NCBI RefSeq assembly: GCF_005670685.2
Contig: NZ_CP062008.1
Span: 4,588,001 to 4,652,000, forward strand
DNA from: Mycolicibacterium mucogenicum DSM 44124
GTDB lineage: Bacteria; Actinomycetota; Actinomycetes; Mycobacteriales; Mycobacteriaceae
Direction of reading: 5' to 3'
DNA length: 64,000 nucleotides
The position numbers and the translations under genes are program-made. The notes under the pieces are model-generated. The model was not told the DNA's origin, did no database searches, and saw only the letters and a program-made list of their open reading frames with translations. Positions 1 to 9,214 of this stretch are shown one piece after another; within the stretch, counting starts at the first letter, position 1, and each line of letters starts with the position of its first letter.

Positions 1-250
1 TCAGCTCCCGATATCCGTTGCCCTGCAACCGCAGTGCGTCCTGCGCGACCACCACGGCGGCATCGAGTGAGCGGGCGTCCGCGGACAGCGCGTCGAGGTT
101 GAGCCCGCTCTCGGCGCGATACAACTCGGCCAACGGCCCCGGAGACGGCAGGCCCAGCACCTGGCATGCCGCGACGTACTCGTCGAGGACCGTCAGCGCG
201 TGGTCGCCGTCGGAGAGACGCCCGGCGACATCGAACGCGGCCGCCATCAT
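1..250 (-). CDS. Rv3439c-like conserved hypothetical protein, N-terminal part only
   Basis: The frame is open to the window edge, so only the first 83 codons are visible. It begins with tandem ATG codons (MMAAAFDVAGRL) directly behind the upstream gene; the stop and start share one base (TGATG), so the two are translationally coupled. The residues seen are rich in Ala, Leu and Asp and look helical, with no signal peptide. The order hypothetical pair, (insert), glmM, rpsI, rplM matches Rv3439c-Rv3440c of M. tuberculosis, which is the basis for the call. Function is unknown; coupling to a WXG100-sized partner and a SigM-type promoter ahead of both suggest a type VII secretion-related protein. 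Confidence 0.6.
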   Translation of the reverse strand, partial: MMAAAFDVAGRLSDGDHALTVLDEYVAACQVLGLPSPGPLAELYRAESGLNLDALSADARSLDAAVVVAQDALRLQGNGYREL

Positions 251-552
251 CAGGCCAACCGGCCGGCGAGGTCGGTGTCAGCGTCCACGTAGCGCCCTGA
301 CGAAACCCGCAGCGTCGCTGCGGCTTCCGTCGACGCGGACGCCCACGCGCGAAGCTGTCCGGCCGACTGGTCCAGCGCGGCTCGCAAGGCGGCCGCGCTC
401 GCGGCATGATCACGCCCGCCGCAGAACCCGTCGAAGTACCACCGCAACAGCGGCGCGACCGCGGTGCCGAGCATGTCGGCGACCGATTCGCACCGCTGCG
501 CGATGTCCCGCACCGCGGCGAGGTCTATCCGAGCGACGTCACGTTCTCTCAT
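250..552 (-). CDS. Rv3440c-like small helical protein, probable type VII secretion-associated (ESX/WXG100-sized)
   Basis: A 100-residue all-helical acid-and-alanine protein with no signal peptide, in the size range of Esx/WXG100 and ESX secretion-associated proteins. A central WYFDGFCGG stretch sits where WXG100 proteins have the W-x-G turn, but the strict WxG motif is absent. It is coupled to the following Rv3439c-like gene by a TGATG overlap. A GGAAC-N17-CGTC promoter lies at 563-588, leaving only about ten bases between the -10 element and the ATG, so the message is probably leaderless or nearly so. The same promoter type heads eccC4 and esxU. Orthology to Rv3440c is inferred from position and size. 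Confidence 0.65.
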   Translation of the reverse strand: MRERDVARIDLAAVRDIAQRCESVADMLGTAVAPLLRWYFDGFCGGRDHAASAAALRAALDQSAGQLRAWASASTEAAATLRVSSGRYVDADTDLAGRLA

Positions 553-562
553 GCCTTGCTAT

Positions 563-588
563 GACGCGCGGCGCGGCCGTTCGGTTCC
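563..588 (-). promoter_or_regulatory. SigM-type (ECF) promoter of the Rv3440c/Rv3439c-like pair
   Basis: On the minus strand GGAAC (588-584) is separated by exactly 17 bases from CGTC (566-563). The -35 continues as GGAACCGAA, identical over nine bases to the elements before esxU and eccC4. The start codon lies at 552. The SigM consensus is established knowledge; assignment here is inference. Confidence 0.65.
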
Positions 589-663
589 ATCGAAGCTGAA
601 AATATCCTGTGGCCATCCGCCAAAACGTCCTTCGCGGACGGCTGTCGGCACTAGCCTGCAACG

Positions 664-1239
664 ATGCAACCGCTGGTCTTCCTCGATACGGAGACCACCG
701 GCCTACACGCCGACCGGCAACCCTGGGAAATCGCGATGCTGCGGCGCGACGACGCCGGTGAATCCCGCATCGTGCTGTACATCGATCTGGCCGACCTCGA
801 TCTCGACGCCGCCCAACCCGCGGGCCTGCGGATCAGCCGGTTCTCCAGTCGCCATCCCCAGGTGGTGTACGGGCCCATTCACCTCCCGTCGGTGCACCGC
901 GAACAGGAAGCCGCGGAAATCGTCCGCGAGTGGACCATGGACGCCACCATCGTCGGCGTCGTTCCCAGCTTCGATACCCAGTGTCTGTGCGCCATGCTGG
1001 CGCGTCATCAGCTGACACCGGGCTGGAGCCCCAAACTCGTCGACGTCATCTCCCTGGCCGCCCGATACGTTCTCGACTACGGGCGCACCCCGGAACGCGA
1101 CTCGACACAACTGTCCCGGCAGTGCGGAGTCCGTCCGCCCGGCGCCGGCCTCCGGCACACCGCGCTCGGCGATGCACGTTGGGCGATGCGCTGGTACGAC
1201 CAGCTGTCCACCCGCCTGATGTCCCGACTCACCCAGTAG
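664..1239 (+). CDS. DnaQ-like DEDDh 3'-5' exonuclease domain protein
   Basis: This 191-residue protein carries the three exonuclease motifs in order: ExoI FLDTETTG near residue 7, ExoII around PSFDTQ near residue 101, and ExoIII HTALGD near residue 160, i.e. a DEDDh active site. It has no polymerase, helicase or UvrC-like extension. It converges tail to tail with the DUF294 nucleotidyltransferase gene, 11 bases away. In many bacteria a small DnaQ-like exonuclease travels with a cNMP/CBS/DUF294 protein, so the pair is probably a unit. The substrate (RNA, DNA or nucleotide) cannot be told from sequence. It sits at the left edge of the choline island. Confidence 0.8.
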   Translation: MQPLVFLDTETTGLHADRQPWEIAMLRRDDAGESRIVLYIDLADLDLDAAQPAGLRISRFSSRHPQVVYGPIHLPSVHREQEAAEIVREWTMDATIVGVVPSFDTQCLCAMLARHQLTPGWSPKLVDVISLAARYVLDYGRTPERDSTQLSRQCGVRPPGAGLRHTALGDARWAMRWYDQLSTRLMSRLTQ

Positions 1240-1250
1240 GACAAGCGAAC

Positions 1251-3080
1251 TCAGCGCAATCCCGGATGTGTTCCCGACTGCCGTGCCCGCCGCTGCACCG
1301 CGGCGATCTCGCGCAGCCCGTCACCAAGCAGGCTCCGGTTGAGTGGGGACAGGTCGCCGACGGTGATCACGTCGTTCGGGGTGCGGCCGTCGGCGATCAG
1401 TTCGACCTGATGCGCCAACCGCATTCGTTGCAGCATGACGAAAACCTCTGTGAGAGTGTGCGCATCGCGTTCCGTCAGGGCTCCGGTACTGGCCGCCGCT
1501 GCCAGCCGGGCCGGCGTCGACGCCGACGTCATGTCGGCGGTCAGGCCACCCCACCGGGCCAGGTTGACGATCGGCGTCACCGCATGCGTCTTCAGGTCGA
1601 AGGTGCCGCCGCGCCGCGACAGCACGTCCCGCAGCGACCACGTGCGCACCTTGCCGGACAGCGCATCCAGCAGTTGCAGGCGCAGCGCGTTCGGATGTTC
1701 GTCACGCATCCGGTGGAACACCGTGGGCACGGTGTGCAGCGCCCGGTTCCCCCACACGACGCGACCGTCGATCAGCAGCGAGGACAGGATCAAACCCTTG
1801 CCGCGCAAGGGATCATCGAGCCAGCCCTCGGCGGCCTGCGCCCAGTCGGAGGCCGACCGCGCGAACGCCTTGTGTGACGCGACGGCACCGTTACTGTCGG
1901 CCGGCAGACCGCAACCGTCGAGGATCTCGTGCGTGCGGGCCGCGATGGCACGCAACTGTGCGCATTCGGCATCGCAGCTGTCGGCCCAGCTGAGTGCGCT
2001 GTCCACATCGGAGGACGGCATGGCCTCCCGGCGGGCGATACTGCCCAGCGTGAGCCACGCGAACTGGTCCTGCGTCGGGCCCGGGCCGGCTTCGGCCAGG
2101 GCGAGCTCCAATGCCTTGCGTACCAAAGCATCCAGCACGATCGATGAAATGCTGCTCGCGGCCGACGCTTTCGTGCCGGTGCGAAACAGCTCGACGGCGA
2201 TCCGGGTCACCTCGCGGCCATGCCGCTGCAGCGCGGCAGCGTCGGGCGCCTGCGCGATGGCCCGGCGCAACACGAAGCTCTGGCGGGCCGACGCGGCCAG
2301 CAGGTCGACGTCCTCGAGGACGCCCAGCACTTCACCGCGGGGCGACAGCACCGGCATATGGCGCATGCCGCGCTCCAGCATTTCCAGCAGCACCGTCTCG
2401 GCGGTGCGGTCCGCGGTCACCGTCTGGGCGGGCCGACTCATGACCTCGGCGATCGGGACATCCACCGGTAGCCCCGCGGCGACGACGCGCGACCGGAGGT
2501 CACGGTCGGTGAAGATCCCGACACCGCCTTCGCGCAGCCGGATCAGCGCATAGGACACCCGCTGTTCGCTCATCTGCACCACGGCTTCGCGTACCGAGAT
2601 CCCGGGCTCCACGATCAGCACGCTGCCGTGCACCAGATCGCCGACCGGCCGCGAATCGCTGCCCGCCACCAGCTGCGACTGCGACGCCGGCGTGGCGGAC
2701 AACGCCAGGAAACGCAGCCCCGCCGGTTTGGCGAACTGCGTCCGCACCAGCTCACCGGGCAGGCGGACGACGGTGGTGGCTTCCGTTGTGCGAGCCAGGA
2801 ATTCGATACCACCGCCGGTCAGCATCGGCACGTAGCCGAAGATTCCGCCGGGCTCGATGGTGTCGAACACCTGCCCGTCACCGACCTCCTGCAGGTTCAC
2901 CGAGCCGGCCAGGACCATCCAGATGTCATCGGGGACATGGCGGGAGAAGTCCGCGATCACGGTCCCGGCGCCGTGGTGCTCCAGCGACGAGGCGGCGACG
3001 AGGTCATTCAGTTCGGTGTCGCTGGCCGTCTGAAATGGCGGATGCGAACCGAGGAAGTTCACCAGCTCCGGAGAGGTCAC
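1251..3080 (-). CDS. cNMP-binding/CBS/DUF294 putative nucleotidyltransferase
   Basis: A 609-residue multidomain signalling protein. Residues about 1-130 form a cyclic-nucleotide-binding-like beta roll. Two CBS motifs span about 150-265 (first ending in GIFTDRDLRSRVV, second in GVLEDVDLLA). Residues about 290-440 are a DUF294 nucleotidyltransferase-like domain with GSIARREAMPSSDVDSA, the GS-x8-SDxD pattern of that fold. The rest is the partner substrate-binding domain. It probably modifies a protein or nucleotide in response to cyclic nucleotide or adenine-nucleotide levels; the target is unknown. It follows betA by 19 bases on the same strand and may be the last gene of the choline operon. 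Confidence 0.8.
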   Translation of the reverse strand: MTSPELVNFLGSHPPFQTASDTELNDLVAASSLEHHGAGTVIADFSRHVPDDIWMVLAGSVNLQEVGDGQVFDTIEPGGIFGYVPMLTGGGIEFLARTTEATTVVRLPGELVRTQFAKPAGLRFLALSATPASQSQLVAGSDSRPVGDLVHGSVLIVEPGISVREAVVQMSEQRVSYALIRLREGGVGIFTDRDLRSRVVAAGLPVDVPIAEVMSRPAQTVTADRTAETVLLEMLERGMRHMPVLSPRGEVLGVLEDVDLLAASARQSFVLRRAIAQAPDAAALQRHGREVTRIAVELFRTGTKASAASSISSIVLDALVRKALELALAEAGPGPTQDQFAWLTLGSIARREAMPSSDVDSALSWADSCDAECAQLRAIAARTHEILDGCGLPADSNGAVASHKAFARSASDWAQAAEGWLDDPLRGKGLILSSLLIDGRVVWGNRALHTVPTVFHRMRDEHPNALRLQLLDALSGKVRTWSLRDVLSRRGGTFDLKTHAVTPIVNLARWGGLTADMTSASTPARLAAAASTGALTERDAHTLTEVFVMLQRMRLAHQVELIADGRTPNDVITVGDLSPLNRSLLGDGLREIAAVQRRARQSGTHPGLR

Positions 3081-3099
3081 CCCGCCATCGTGCCCTACT

Positions 3100-4686
3100 T
3101 CAGCCGTTGCGAATGAGGTCGGCGCATTTCTCGGCCATCGTCATCACCGTGATGTTGGGGTTGATCACCGGCAACTTCGGCATCGCCGAGGCGTCCACCA
3201 CCCGCAGGTTGCGCACACCTTTGACGCGCAGCTGCGGGTCGAGCACCGCCATCGGATCGTCGACCGCACCCATCCGTGCGGTACCGGCCGGGTGGTACAC
3301 CGTGTTGTGCGTCTTGTAGATGTACGCGAGCAGCTCCTCGTCGGTCTGCACCTCGGGCCCCGGCGCAAGCTCACGACCGATCCACTCCTGCAGGGGCTCC
3401 TGCTCGGCGATCTTGCGCGCCAGCTTGATTCCGGCCAGCATCACCTTTTCGTCGTGCCCCTCGGGGTCGGTGAAATAGCGCGGGTCGACCTTGGCCCGGT
3501 CCCGGAAATCGCGGGATGCCAACCGCACGGTCCCGCGCGAACGGCCTTGCGTCACATTGGGAGTCAGGCAGAACCCGTTGTCGGTGGTGGGGTACCCGTG
3601 CCGCAGCGTGTTCATGTCGAACGGGACGCTGCCGTAATGCATCATCAGGTCGGAGTGATCGGGATTGTCACCGGCGACCTCGGTGGTCGCGAACAGCCCG
3701 ATCTCCCACCACTGTGTGGACTCGGTGACCATCGGCTTCGCCGCTTCCCAGAACACGAGGCCCTCGACGTGGTCGTCGAGGTTCTCGCCGACGCCGGGTG
3801 AGTCGACCCGCACCGGCACCCCGACCTCGTTCAGGTGGTCGGCCGGCCCGATTCCGGACAGCATCAGCAGTTTCGGGGTGTCGATGGCGCCGGCCGTGAC
3901 GACCACCTCGCGTCTGGCGGTGACGACGTCGTAGCCCGTGAGGTCCGGACGCTGATACCGCACACCCGTCGCCACCGGCTGGTCGCCGGAGTCGTCGAAC
4001 AGAATCTCGGCCACCCAGCAGTTGGTCAGCACCGTGAGATTGGGCCGCGACTCGAGGATCGGGTGCAGGTACGCATGCGAGCTGGACATCCGCTCGCCGG
4101 CCTCATTGGCGTTGATCTGCAGCCAGCCCGCCGCGTTCAGGGTCCAGTCGCCGCGATTGAACTGCACCGTCTCCAGACCGACCTTTGCCGCGGAGTCGAT
4201 CACAGCCTGGCCGCACGGATCGTTCGGCGGCACGTCGCGCAGCCGCACCGGGCCCGAATCACCGTGCGGCACGCCCTGATACGTGCCGGTGGCGGTGTTG
4301 TTCTCGACCTTGGCGGTGAACGGCAGCACGTCCTCCGGGCCCCACCCGGTCGCGCCCATGGCCACCCAGTCCCGCAGGCCCTGCGCGAGCGGCCAGAACG
4401 CGATACAGGAATTGTGCGACGAACACCCACCGAGCACCTTCGCCCGCGCGTGCCGCATGAAGCTGTTGCCCTTCTCCTGCGGCTCCACGGGGTAATCCCA
4501 GTCGTAGCCGGAATCCAGCAGGTGCATCCACTCCGACAACTCGAGGATGTTGCGGTCACCCACATCCGACGGCCCGGCCTCCACCAGACAGACGGTGACG
4601 TTCGGGTCCTCGGACAGCCGCGCCGCGAGAACACAGCCGGCGGTGCCGCCCCCGGCGATCACATAGTCGTAGGTCTGATCGGACAT
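3100..4686 (-). CDS. betA: Choline dehydrogenase (GMC oxidoreductase)
   Basis: A 528-residue GMC-family flavoenzyme that would oxidise choline to betaine aldehyde. The N-terminal FAD motif is YDYVIAGGGTAGC with an acidic end to strand 2 (LVEAG). The GMC signature GAIDTPKLLMLSGIGP lies mid-protein, and the C-terminal catalytic region has VYHPAGTARMG and then PVINPNITVMTMAEKCADLI. The ATG at 4686 was chosen because AAGGAGA lies about seven bases upstream and the Rossmann strand starts right after it; in-frame sequence further upstream is not protein-like. It follows the lipoprotein phosphatase gene by 44 bases. GMC proteins vary in substrate; choline is favoured by the surrounding betaine pathway. 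Confidence 0.85.
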   Translation of the reverse strand: MSDQTYDYVIAGGGTAGCVLAARLSEDPNVTVCLVEAGPSDVGDRNILELSEWMHLLDSGYDWDYPVEPQEKGNSFMRHARAKVLGGCSSHNSCIAFWPLAQGLRDWVAMGATGWGPEDVLPFTAKVENNTATGTYQGVPHGDSGPVRLRDVPPNDPCGQAVIDSAAKVGLETVQFNRGDWTLNAAGWLQINANEAGERMSSSHAYLHPILESRPNLTVLTNCWVAEILFDDSGDQPVATGVRYQRPDLTGYDVVTARREVVVTAGAIDTPKLLMLSGIGPADHLNEVGVPVRVDSPGVGENLDDHVEGLVFWEAAKPMVTESTQWWEIGLFATTEVAGDNPDHSDLMMHYGSVPFDMNTLRHGYPTTDNGFCLTPNVTQGRSRGTVRLASRDFRDRAKVDPRYFTDPEGHDEKVMLAGIKLARKIAEQEPLQEWIGRELAPGPEVQTDEELLAYIYKTHNTVYHPAGTARMGAVDDPMAVLDPQLRVKGVRNLRVVDASAMPKLPVINPNITVMTMAEKCADLIRNG

Positions 4687-4730
4687 TGTGCAATCTCCTT
4701 GAAAAGTGTTATGGCAGAAGACGAATCGGG

Positions 4731-6029
4731 CTAGTAGACGCTGTCGACCTGATCGGGTACGGGTGCGCCGCCGGGACCGAGCACCGGCCCCTTGGATCCG
4801 TCGGCGTTGGTGTAGGCGCTCGCACACTGATACGGCGCGTGCTGGGGCAGCGGAGCGATGAACATCGCGTTGACGGCCCAGGTGCCCCCGCGGCTGAACA
4901 GTCCGTTGTAGGCCCGGCACATCAGTTCGGGCTTGTTCCGGTTGATGACCAATGACGCCGCGGTGGCATCGCCCACGAACGTCACGTCAGTGACCGAATC
5001 GCCTGCCGCGAGCACCTGCCGCCGGTCAGCCGGGAGCTGATCGAAGGCCGCCGGCCCGGAAACGCCGAAGATGGCCTGGTTGGCCCAGCAGCGCTTGCCG
5101 TCGATGTAGGTGATCACCGAATCGTCGCCGTCGGGCACGCCACCGCATCCCACCAGATGCGCGGTCTGCTTGCCTGCCGCGTCGTACACGCTGCGCACGC
5201 CGACGACGTGGGCGGCGTCGATCCCCACCTCTGGTGCCCAGACCTTCACGATCGGTTCCGGTGACGCCGAAACCACCCACGTGTCGATGCCGTTCGCCTG
5301 CAGTGTGCCGATCAGATCTTTGATCTGCGGATAGACGCGGATGTAGCCGTCGACATCCTTGGTGCCGATCTTCTGGGTGGCGCCCTCGGGCGCATTGAGG
5401 TTCTGCTCCTTCATCTTCTGCGCGAAACCGCCGAGTTCATCGTTGCTGTAGCCGGCGGACAGTGCCGCGCCCCAGGCGTACGCACCCGTCATCCGCCGTT
5501 CGTCGAAGCCGGCGAAAGCGGGCTCACCGCTCGTGGTTTCGTCCTCGAGGACCGAAAGAATCTCATCGGCGCATCTGGTGTTGGTACTCGTCGGCAACGG
5601 CTTGCCTGCCGGGACGTCGGTGCCGCAGGCGACCCGTAGCGCGGTGGCAGCGGCATCGGTCAGGTATCGACTGGTCTGGTGCCAGTCCTGGTTCGGCGGT
5701 TGCAGAATCAGGTCATGGGCCAGCATGTAGAAGTTGGTGCCGTACCCGATGTCGTTCTTGACGACGGTGTTGTCCCAGTCGAAGATCGCCACCTTGCGCG
5801 CCCGGTCGCGCACGGCGCAGGTGCTGTTGGCGTCGATGGCCTTCTGCAGAAACTCCCGCACCCCTTCGTGCCAGCTCAACGATGCGTCGAGCTGACGGCA
5901 ATTCGATTGCGCTGCAGTCGGCTTCGAACTGGGTGTGGATTCCGCCTGTCGGTCACCCGACCCGCACCCCGCGACCACGCCACCGAGCAGGATGGCCGCC
6001 GCAGCCAAGGTTCTGCCGGCCCGGATCAT
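4731..6029 (-). CDS. Lipoprotein HAD phosphatase, phosphocholine-phosphatase type
   Basis: A 432-residue exported lipoprotein: the signal peptide ends in GVVAGC with the lipidated Cys at residue 22. The HAD nucleophile motif is FDWDNT (Asp84, Asp86), motif II is VVSASPEP, and the metal-binding motif is AAGDSVTD. The overall pattern resembles PchP of Pseudomonas, which releases choline from phosphocholine outside the membrane. The ATG at 6029 overlaps the permease stop (ATGA), so phosphatase and transporter are coupled. The location between permease and choline dehydrogenase supports a choline-supplying role. A paralogue in the ethanolamine cluster (31,233-32,504) shares FDWDNT, AFAGF and the ending VPDQ-x-D-x-VY. 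Confidence 0.8.
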   Translation of the reverse strand: MIRAGRTLAAAAILLGGVVAGCGSGDRQAESTPSSKPTAAQSNCRQLDASLSWHEGVREFLQKAIDANSTCAVRDRARKVAIFDWDNTVVKNDIGYGTNFYMLAHDLILQPPNQDWHQTSRYLTDAAATALRVACGTDVPAGKPLPTSTNTRCADEILSVLEDETTSGEPAFAGFDERRMTGAYAWGAALSAGYSNDELGGFAQKMKEQNLNAPEGATQKIGTKDVDGYIRVYPQIKDLIGTLQANGIDTWVVSASPEPIVKVWAPEVGIDAAHVVGVRSVYDAAGKQTAHLVGCGGVPDGDDSVITYIDGKRCWANQAIFGVSGPAAFDQLPADRRQVLAAGDSVTDVTFVGDATAASLVINRNKPELMCRAYNGLFSRGGTWAVNAMFIAPLPQHAPYQCASAYTNADGSKGPVLGPGGAPVPDQVDSVY

Positions 6030-7546
6030 TTCTCGCTGTCCGCCGCATGGGAGGCCAGCGTGCCAATGTGGTTGCGGCCCTTGACGAAATACCAGAGCAG
6101 GCCGAGCCCGAGGATGACGCCGATGTAGACGAACGCGCCCCAGGTGTTGTACCACGGGTCACCGTAGATGGCGACGCGCGGCCAGGCCAGGTTGATGGCC
6201 ATCCCGATGCCCCACAGCACCGCAAAGATGTTGACCGGCAGGCCCCACTTGCCCATGGTGAAGTAGCCGCCCTCAGCGAGGTCTTTCGGCGGCCACTCCC
6301 CCCGCAGGCGCTTCTTGAGCAGCGGGCCGGTGACCATCAGGTAGGCCAGGTAGATCATGATGATCGCGATCGAGGTCAGCACCGTGAAAACCTTTGGCTG
6401 CCCGAGGTTGATCACGAGGATCAGCGCCGCGATGATGCCGATCACGACGGCAGGCACGACGGGCGCCTGGGTCTTGGGGTGCACCTTGGCGAGCTTCTCG
6501 CCGAACGGCAGCGCGTTGTCGCGGGCCATGGCGAACGTCAACCGGATCGCCGCGGTGTGCACGGCCAGCGAGCACACCGTCACCGCGACCACGATGCAGA
6601 TCAGGAAGATGGTGCCCAACGGGCCCCACATCACCTTCTCGACGATGGACTGCAGGCTGCCGTCGGGGCTGCCCAGCGCCGGGTCCTTGAGGTCCGGCGT
6701 GGCCATGATGGCGCCCGCCAGGATGGCGCCGCCGATGACGAACGACGCCAGGATGGCGCGCAGGATGGCCTTGGGCGCGGTGCGCCGCGGTTCGACCGTT
6801 TCCTCGCCGAGCGAGCTTGCCGTGTCGAAGCCGTACATCACGTACAGCGATGCCACCGATGCCACCAGGAACGCACCGAAATATCCGCCGGGCAGTCCCG
6901 CGCCGTGGCCCTGGGTGTCGAAGAAGACACTCGGCCCGCGCTTGATGTTGAACAGCAGGATGACCGCAATGAGCACGGCCGCAATGAGTTCGATGAAGAC
7001 ACCGGCGCTGTTGATCATCGCCATCAGTCGCACGCCGAAGGCATTGACGACGGTGGTGAACACGATGAGGACGGTGCCGAGCAGGATGGCGTTGGCGGCG
7101 AAATCGTACTGACCGGTGCCGTCACCGATCACCTGGAAACCCTTCCAGAGCCGTGGCAGGTTCAGCTGTAGGGCCAACACCACCGCCGACAGCGTGACGA
7201 TGGAGGCCGTGAGCATCAGCCACCCCGAACTCCAGCCGACGATGCGGCTGCCCAGCTTCTTCGACCAGTTGTAGACGGAACCCGCGACCGGATACTTGGC
7301 GGCGAGTTCCATGAAACACAGCGCCACCGCCATCTGCCCGATGAATACCATCGGCCAGGACCAGAGATACGCCGGCCCGCCGTTGCCGTAGCCGACGTAG
7401 AACAGCTGGAAGGTACCGGTCAGGATCGAGATATAGCTGACCCCGGCCGCGAAGCTCGCGAATTTTCCGATGCTGCGGTCCAGCGATTCCTTGTAGCCGA
7501 AATCCTCGAGTCCGCCGCTGTCCGTATCAGTGAGGTTCTGAGTCAT
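6026..7546 (-). CDS. APC-superfamily permease, probable choline/amine uptake
   Basis: A 506-residue integral membrane protein with about twelve hydrophobic segments, in the amino acid-polyamine-choline superfamily. Typical features are the early GVSYISILTGTF helix, the ELAAKYPVAGSVYNW loop and YGFDTASSLGEE, which resembles the conserved TM6 region of GABA/choline permeases. It lies 12 bases after betB and overlaps the phosphatase by four bases. Choline is the likely substrate from context, since phosphatase and dehydrogenase flank it; an amino acid or another quaternary amine remains possible. It is unrelated to the BCCT carrier at 12,105-13,766, so the island carries two transport systems. 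Confidence 0.8.
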   Translation of the reverse strand: MTQNLTDTDSGGLEDFGYKESLDRSIGKFASFAAGVSYISILTGTFQLFYVGYGNGGPAYLWSWPMVFIGQMAVALCFMELAAKYPVAGSVYNWSKKLGSRIVGWSSGWLMLTASIVTLSAVVLALQLNLPRLWKGFQVIGDGTGQYDFAANAILLGTVLIVFTTVVNAFGVRLMAMINSAGVFIELIAAVLIAVILLFNIKRGPSVFFDTQGHGAGLPGGYFGAFLVASVASLYVMYGFDTASSLGEETVEPRRTAPKAILRAILASFVIGGAILAGAIMATPDLKDPALGSPDGSLQSIVEKVMWGPLGTIFLICIVVAVTVCSLAVHTAAIRLTFAMARDNALPFGEKLAKVHPKTQAPVVPAVVIGIIAALILVINLGQPKVFTVLTSIAIIMIYLAYLMVTGPLLKKRLRGEWPPKDLAEGGYFTMGKWGLPVNIFAVLWGIGMAINLAWPRVAIYGDPWYNTWGAFVYIGVILGLGLLWYFVKGRNHIGTLASHAADSEK

Positions 7547-7558
7547 GAAGTTGTGTCC

Positions 7559-9046
7559 CTAGCCTTCGGTGGCGTCAAACCAGCCGGCCGGCGTTGGCGC
7601 GGTGTTGTGCCAGATATGTTTGAGCTCTTGATATTCCGCGAGACCCGAGGGACCGAGCTCGCGGCCGTTGCCCGACTTCCCGAAACCGCCCCACTCCGCT
7701 GCCGCGGTGTAGTAGCCGAAGTCGTTCAACCACACCGTGCCGTGCCGCAATGCGCGCACCACACGTTCGCCCCGCGCTGGATCGGAAGTTCGCACTCCCG
7801 CCGCGAGACCGTACTGCGTGTCGTTGCCGAGCATGATCGCCTCGGCCTCGTCTGTGAACCGCTCCACTGTCATGATCGGTCCGAAGGTCTCCTCCGTGAC
7901 GATCCGCATCGAGCGGTCGCAACGGTCGAAGATCGTGGGCAGGAAGAAGTAGCCGTCCGCCAGCGCCGGATCGCTGGGCCGGGTCCCGCCGGTGATCAGT
8001 TTCGCGCCCTCGGAAATACCCAGGGCCACAAAAGATTCGATCTTGTCGAGCTGCTGCTTGGACACCAGCGGGCCGGTCTCGCTACGCGGGTCGGTACCGT
8101 CGCCCATCCGGATCTTCTCGGCGCGCTCGGCGAGCTGGGCGACGAAATCGTCGGCGATCGACTCCTCGACGATCACCCGCGTACCCGACGAACAGACCTG
8201 ACCCGAGTGCAGGAACACGCCGGTGAGGACCTGGTCCACCGAGCTCTCCCAGTCCGCGTCGGCGAACACGATGTGCGGGTTCTTCCCGCCGAGTTCCAGC
8301 GCCACCTTGGTCACGTGCTCAGCGGCGGTCCTGGCGATGTGCTGGCCGGTGCTCAGCCCACCGGTGAACGAGATGAGGTCGACGTCGGGGTTGTCGGTGA
8401 GTGCCGCACCCACGGCGGCCCCACTGCCCTGGATCAGGTTGAGCACGCCCGCCGGCACTCCCGCCTCCTGCGCCAGCCGGACGAAGGCGATGGTCGAAAG
8501 CGGTGTCACCTCACTGGGTTTGGCGACCATGGTGCAGCCGGCCGCCAGGGCCGGCGCGATCTTCCAGGAGATCTGCAGGAGCGGGTAGTTCCATGGGGCG
8601 ATCAGTACGCACACCCCGATGGGCTCGTGCACCACCCGGCTGATGACGTTCGGGGCACCCACGTCGACCAGTCGGTCCGACTGCGTCGCCACCAGCCGAG
8701 CGTAGTACCGGAACACCGAGATCACGTCGTCGATGTCAATCCGGCTCTCCGCCAAGGTTTTTCCGGTGTCGGCGGTCTCCAGTGCCGCCAGCGACTCCTT
8801 GTCGCGGGCCAGCAGGTCGGCGATGCGCTCGAGCAGCGCGGCCCGCTCGGCGACCGGTGTGGCCGGCCAGTCACCGGCGTCGAAGGCGGCACGGGCCGCG
8901 GCGACAGCCGCCAGCGCATCGTCGTGCGTGGCCTCGTCAACCGTGGCGAAAACCTTGCCCGTTGCGGGATTGATGATCTCCCGGACACCGCCATCGGCGG
9001 CATGCCGCCACTGCGATCCGATCAGCAGATCAGGTACACCGTCCAC
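7559..9046 (-). CDS. betB: Betaine aldehyde dehydrogenase (ALDH family)
   Basis: A 495-residue NAD(P)-dependent aldehyde dehydrogenase, predicted to oxidise betaine aldehyde to glycine betaine. Motifs include PWNYPLLQISWK (cofactor side), ALELGGKNPHIVF with the general-base Glu, and the catalytic Cys in GQVCSSG; the C-terminus has FGKSGNGRELG. The start is taken as GTG at 9046 because AGGAGG lies four bases before it; ATG codons at 9067 and 9073 are alternatives with weaker sites. It precedes the permease, phosphatase and betA genes at short spacing. The 168 bases between it and the Rieske oxygenase show no clear promoter or hairpin. Confidence 0.85.
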   Translation of the reverse strand: MDGVPDLLIGSQWRHAADGGVREIINPATGKVFATVDEATHDDALAAVAAARAAFDAGDWPATPVAERAALLERIADLLARDKESLAALETADTGKTLAESRIDIDDVISVFRYYARLVATQSDRLVDVGAPNVISRVVHEPIGVCVLIAPWNYPLLQISWKIAPALAAGCTMVAKPSEVTPLSTIAFVRLAQEAGVPAGVLNLIQGSGAAVGAALTDNPDVDLISFTGGLSTGQHIARTAAEHVTKVALELGGKNPHIVFADADWESSVDQVLTGVFLHSGQVCSSGTRVIVEESIADDFVAQLAERAEKIRMGDGTDPRSETGPLVSKQQLDKIESFVALGISEGAKLITGGTRPSDPALADGYFFLPTIFDRCDRSMRIVTEETFGPIMTVERFTDEAEAIMLGNDTQYGLAAGVRTSDPARGERVVRALRHGTVWLNDFGYYTAAAEWGGFGKSGNGRELGPSGLAEYQELKHIWHNTAPTPAGWFDATEG

Positions 9047-9214
9047 GTTGCCTCCTCGACTAACCATCACCAAACGTCCCGAACTGCATTACCAGTTGTG
9101 GTGGTGTCCCGATCCACCAAGGCCGCCTCTCCAGCCGGCCCGGCGGACCGGGACACCGCGCCGACTCCGCGAGTATTCGACGCCCGGCCGGTTGCCGGGA
9201 GCCGAATGCCCACA

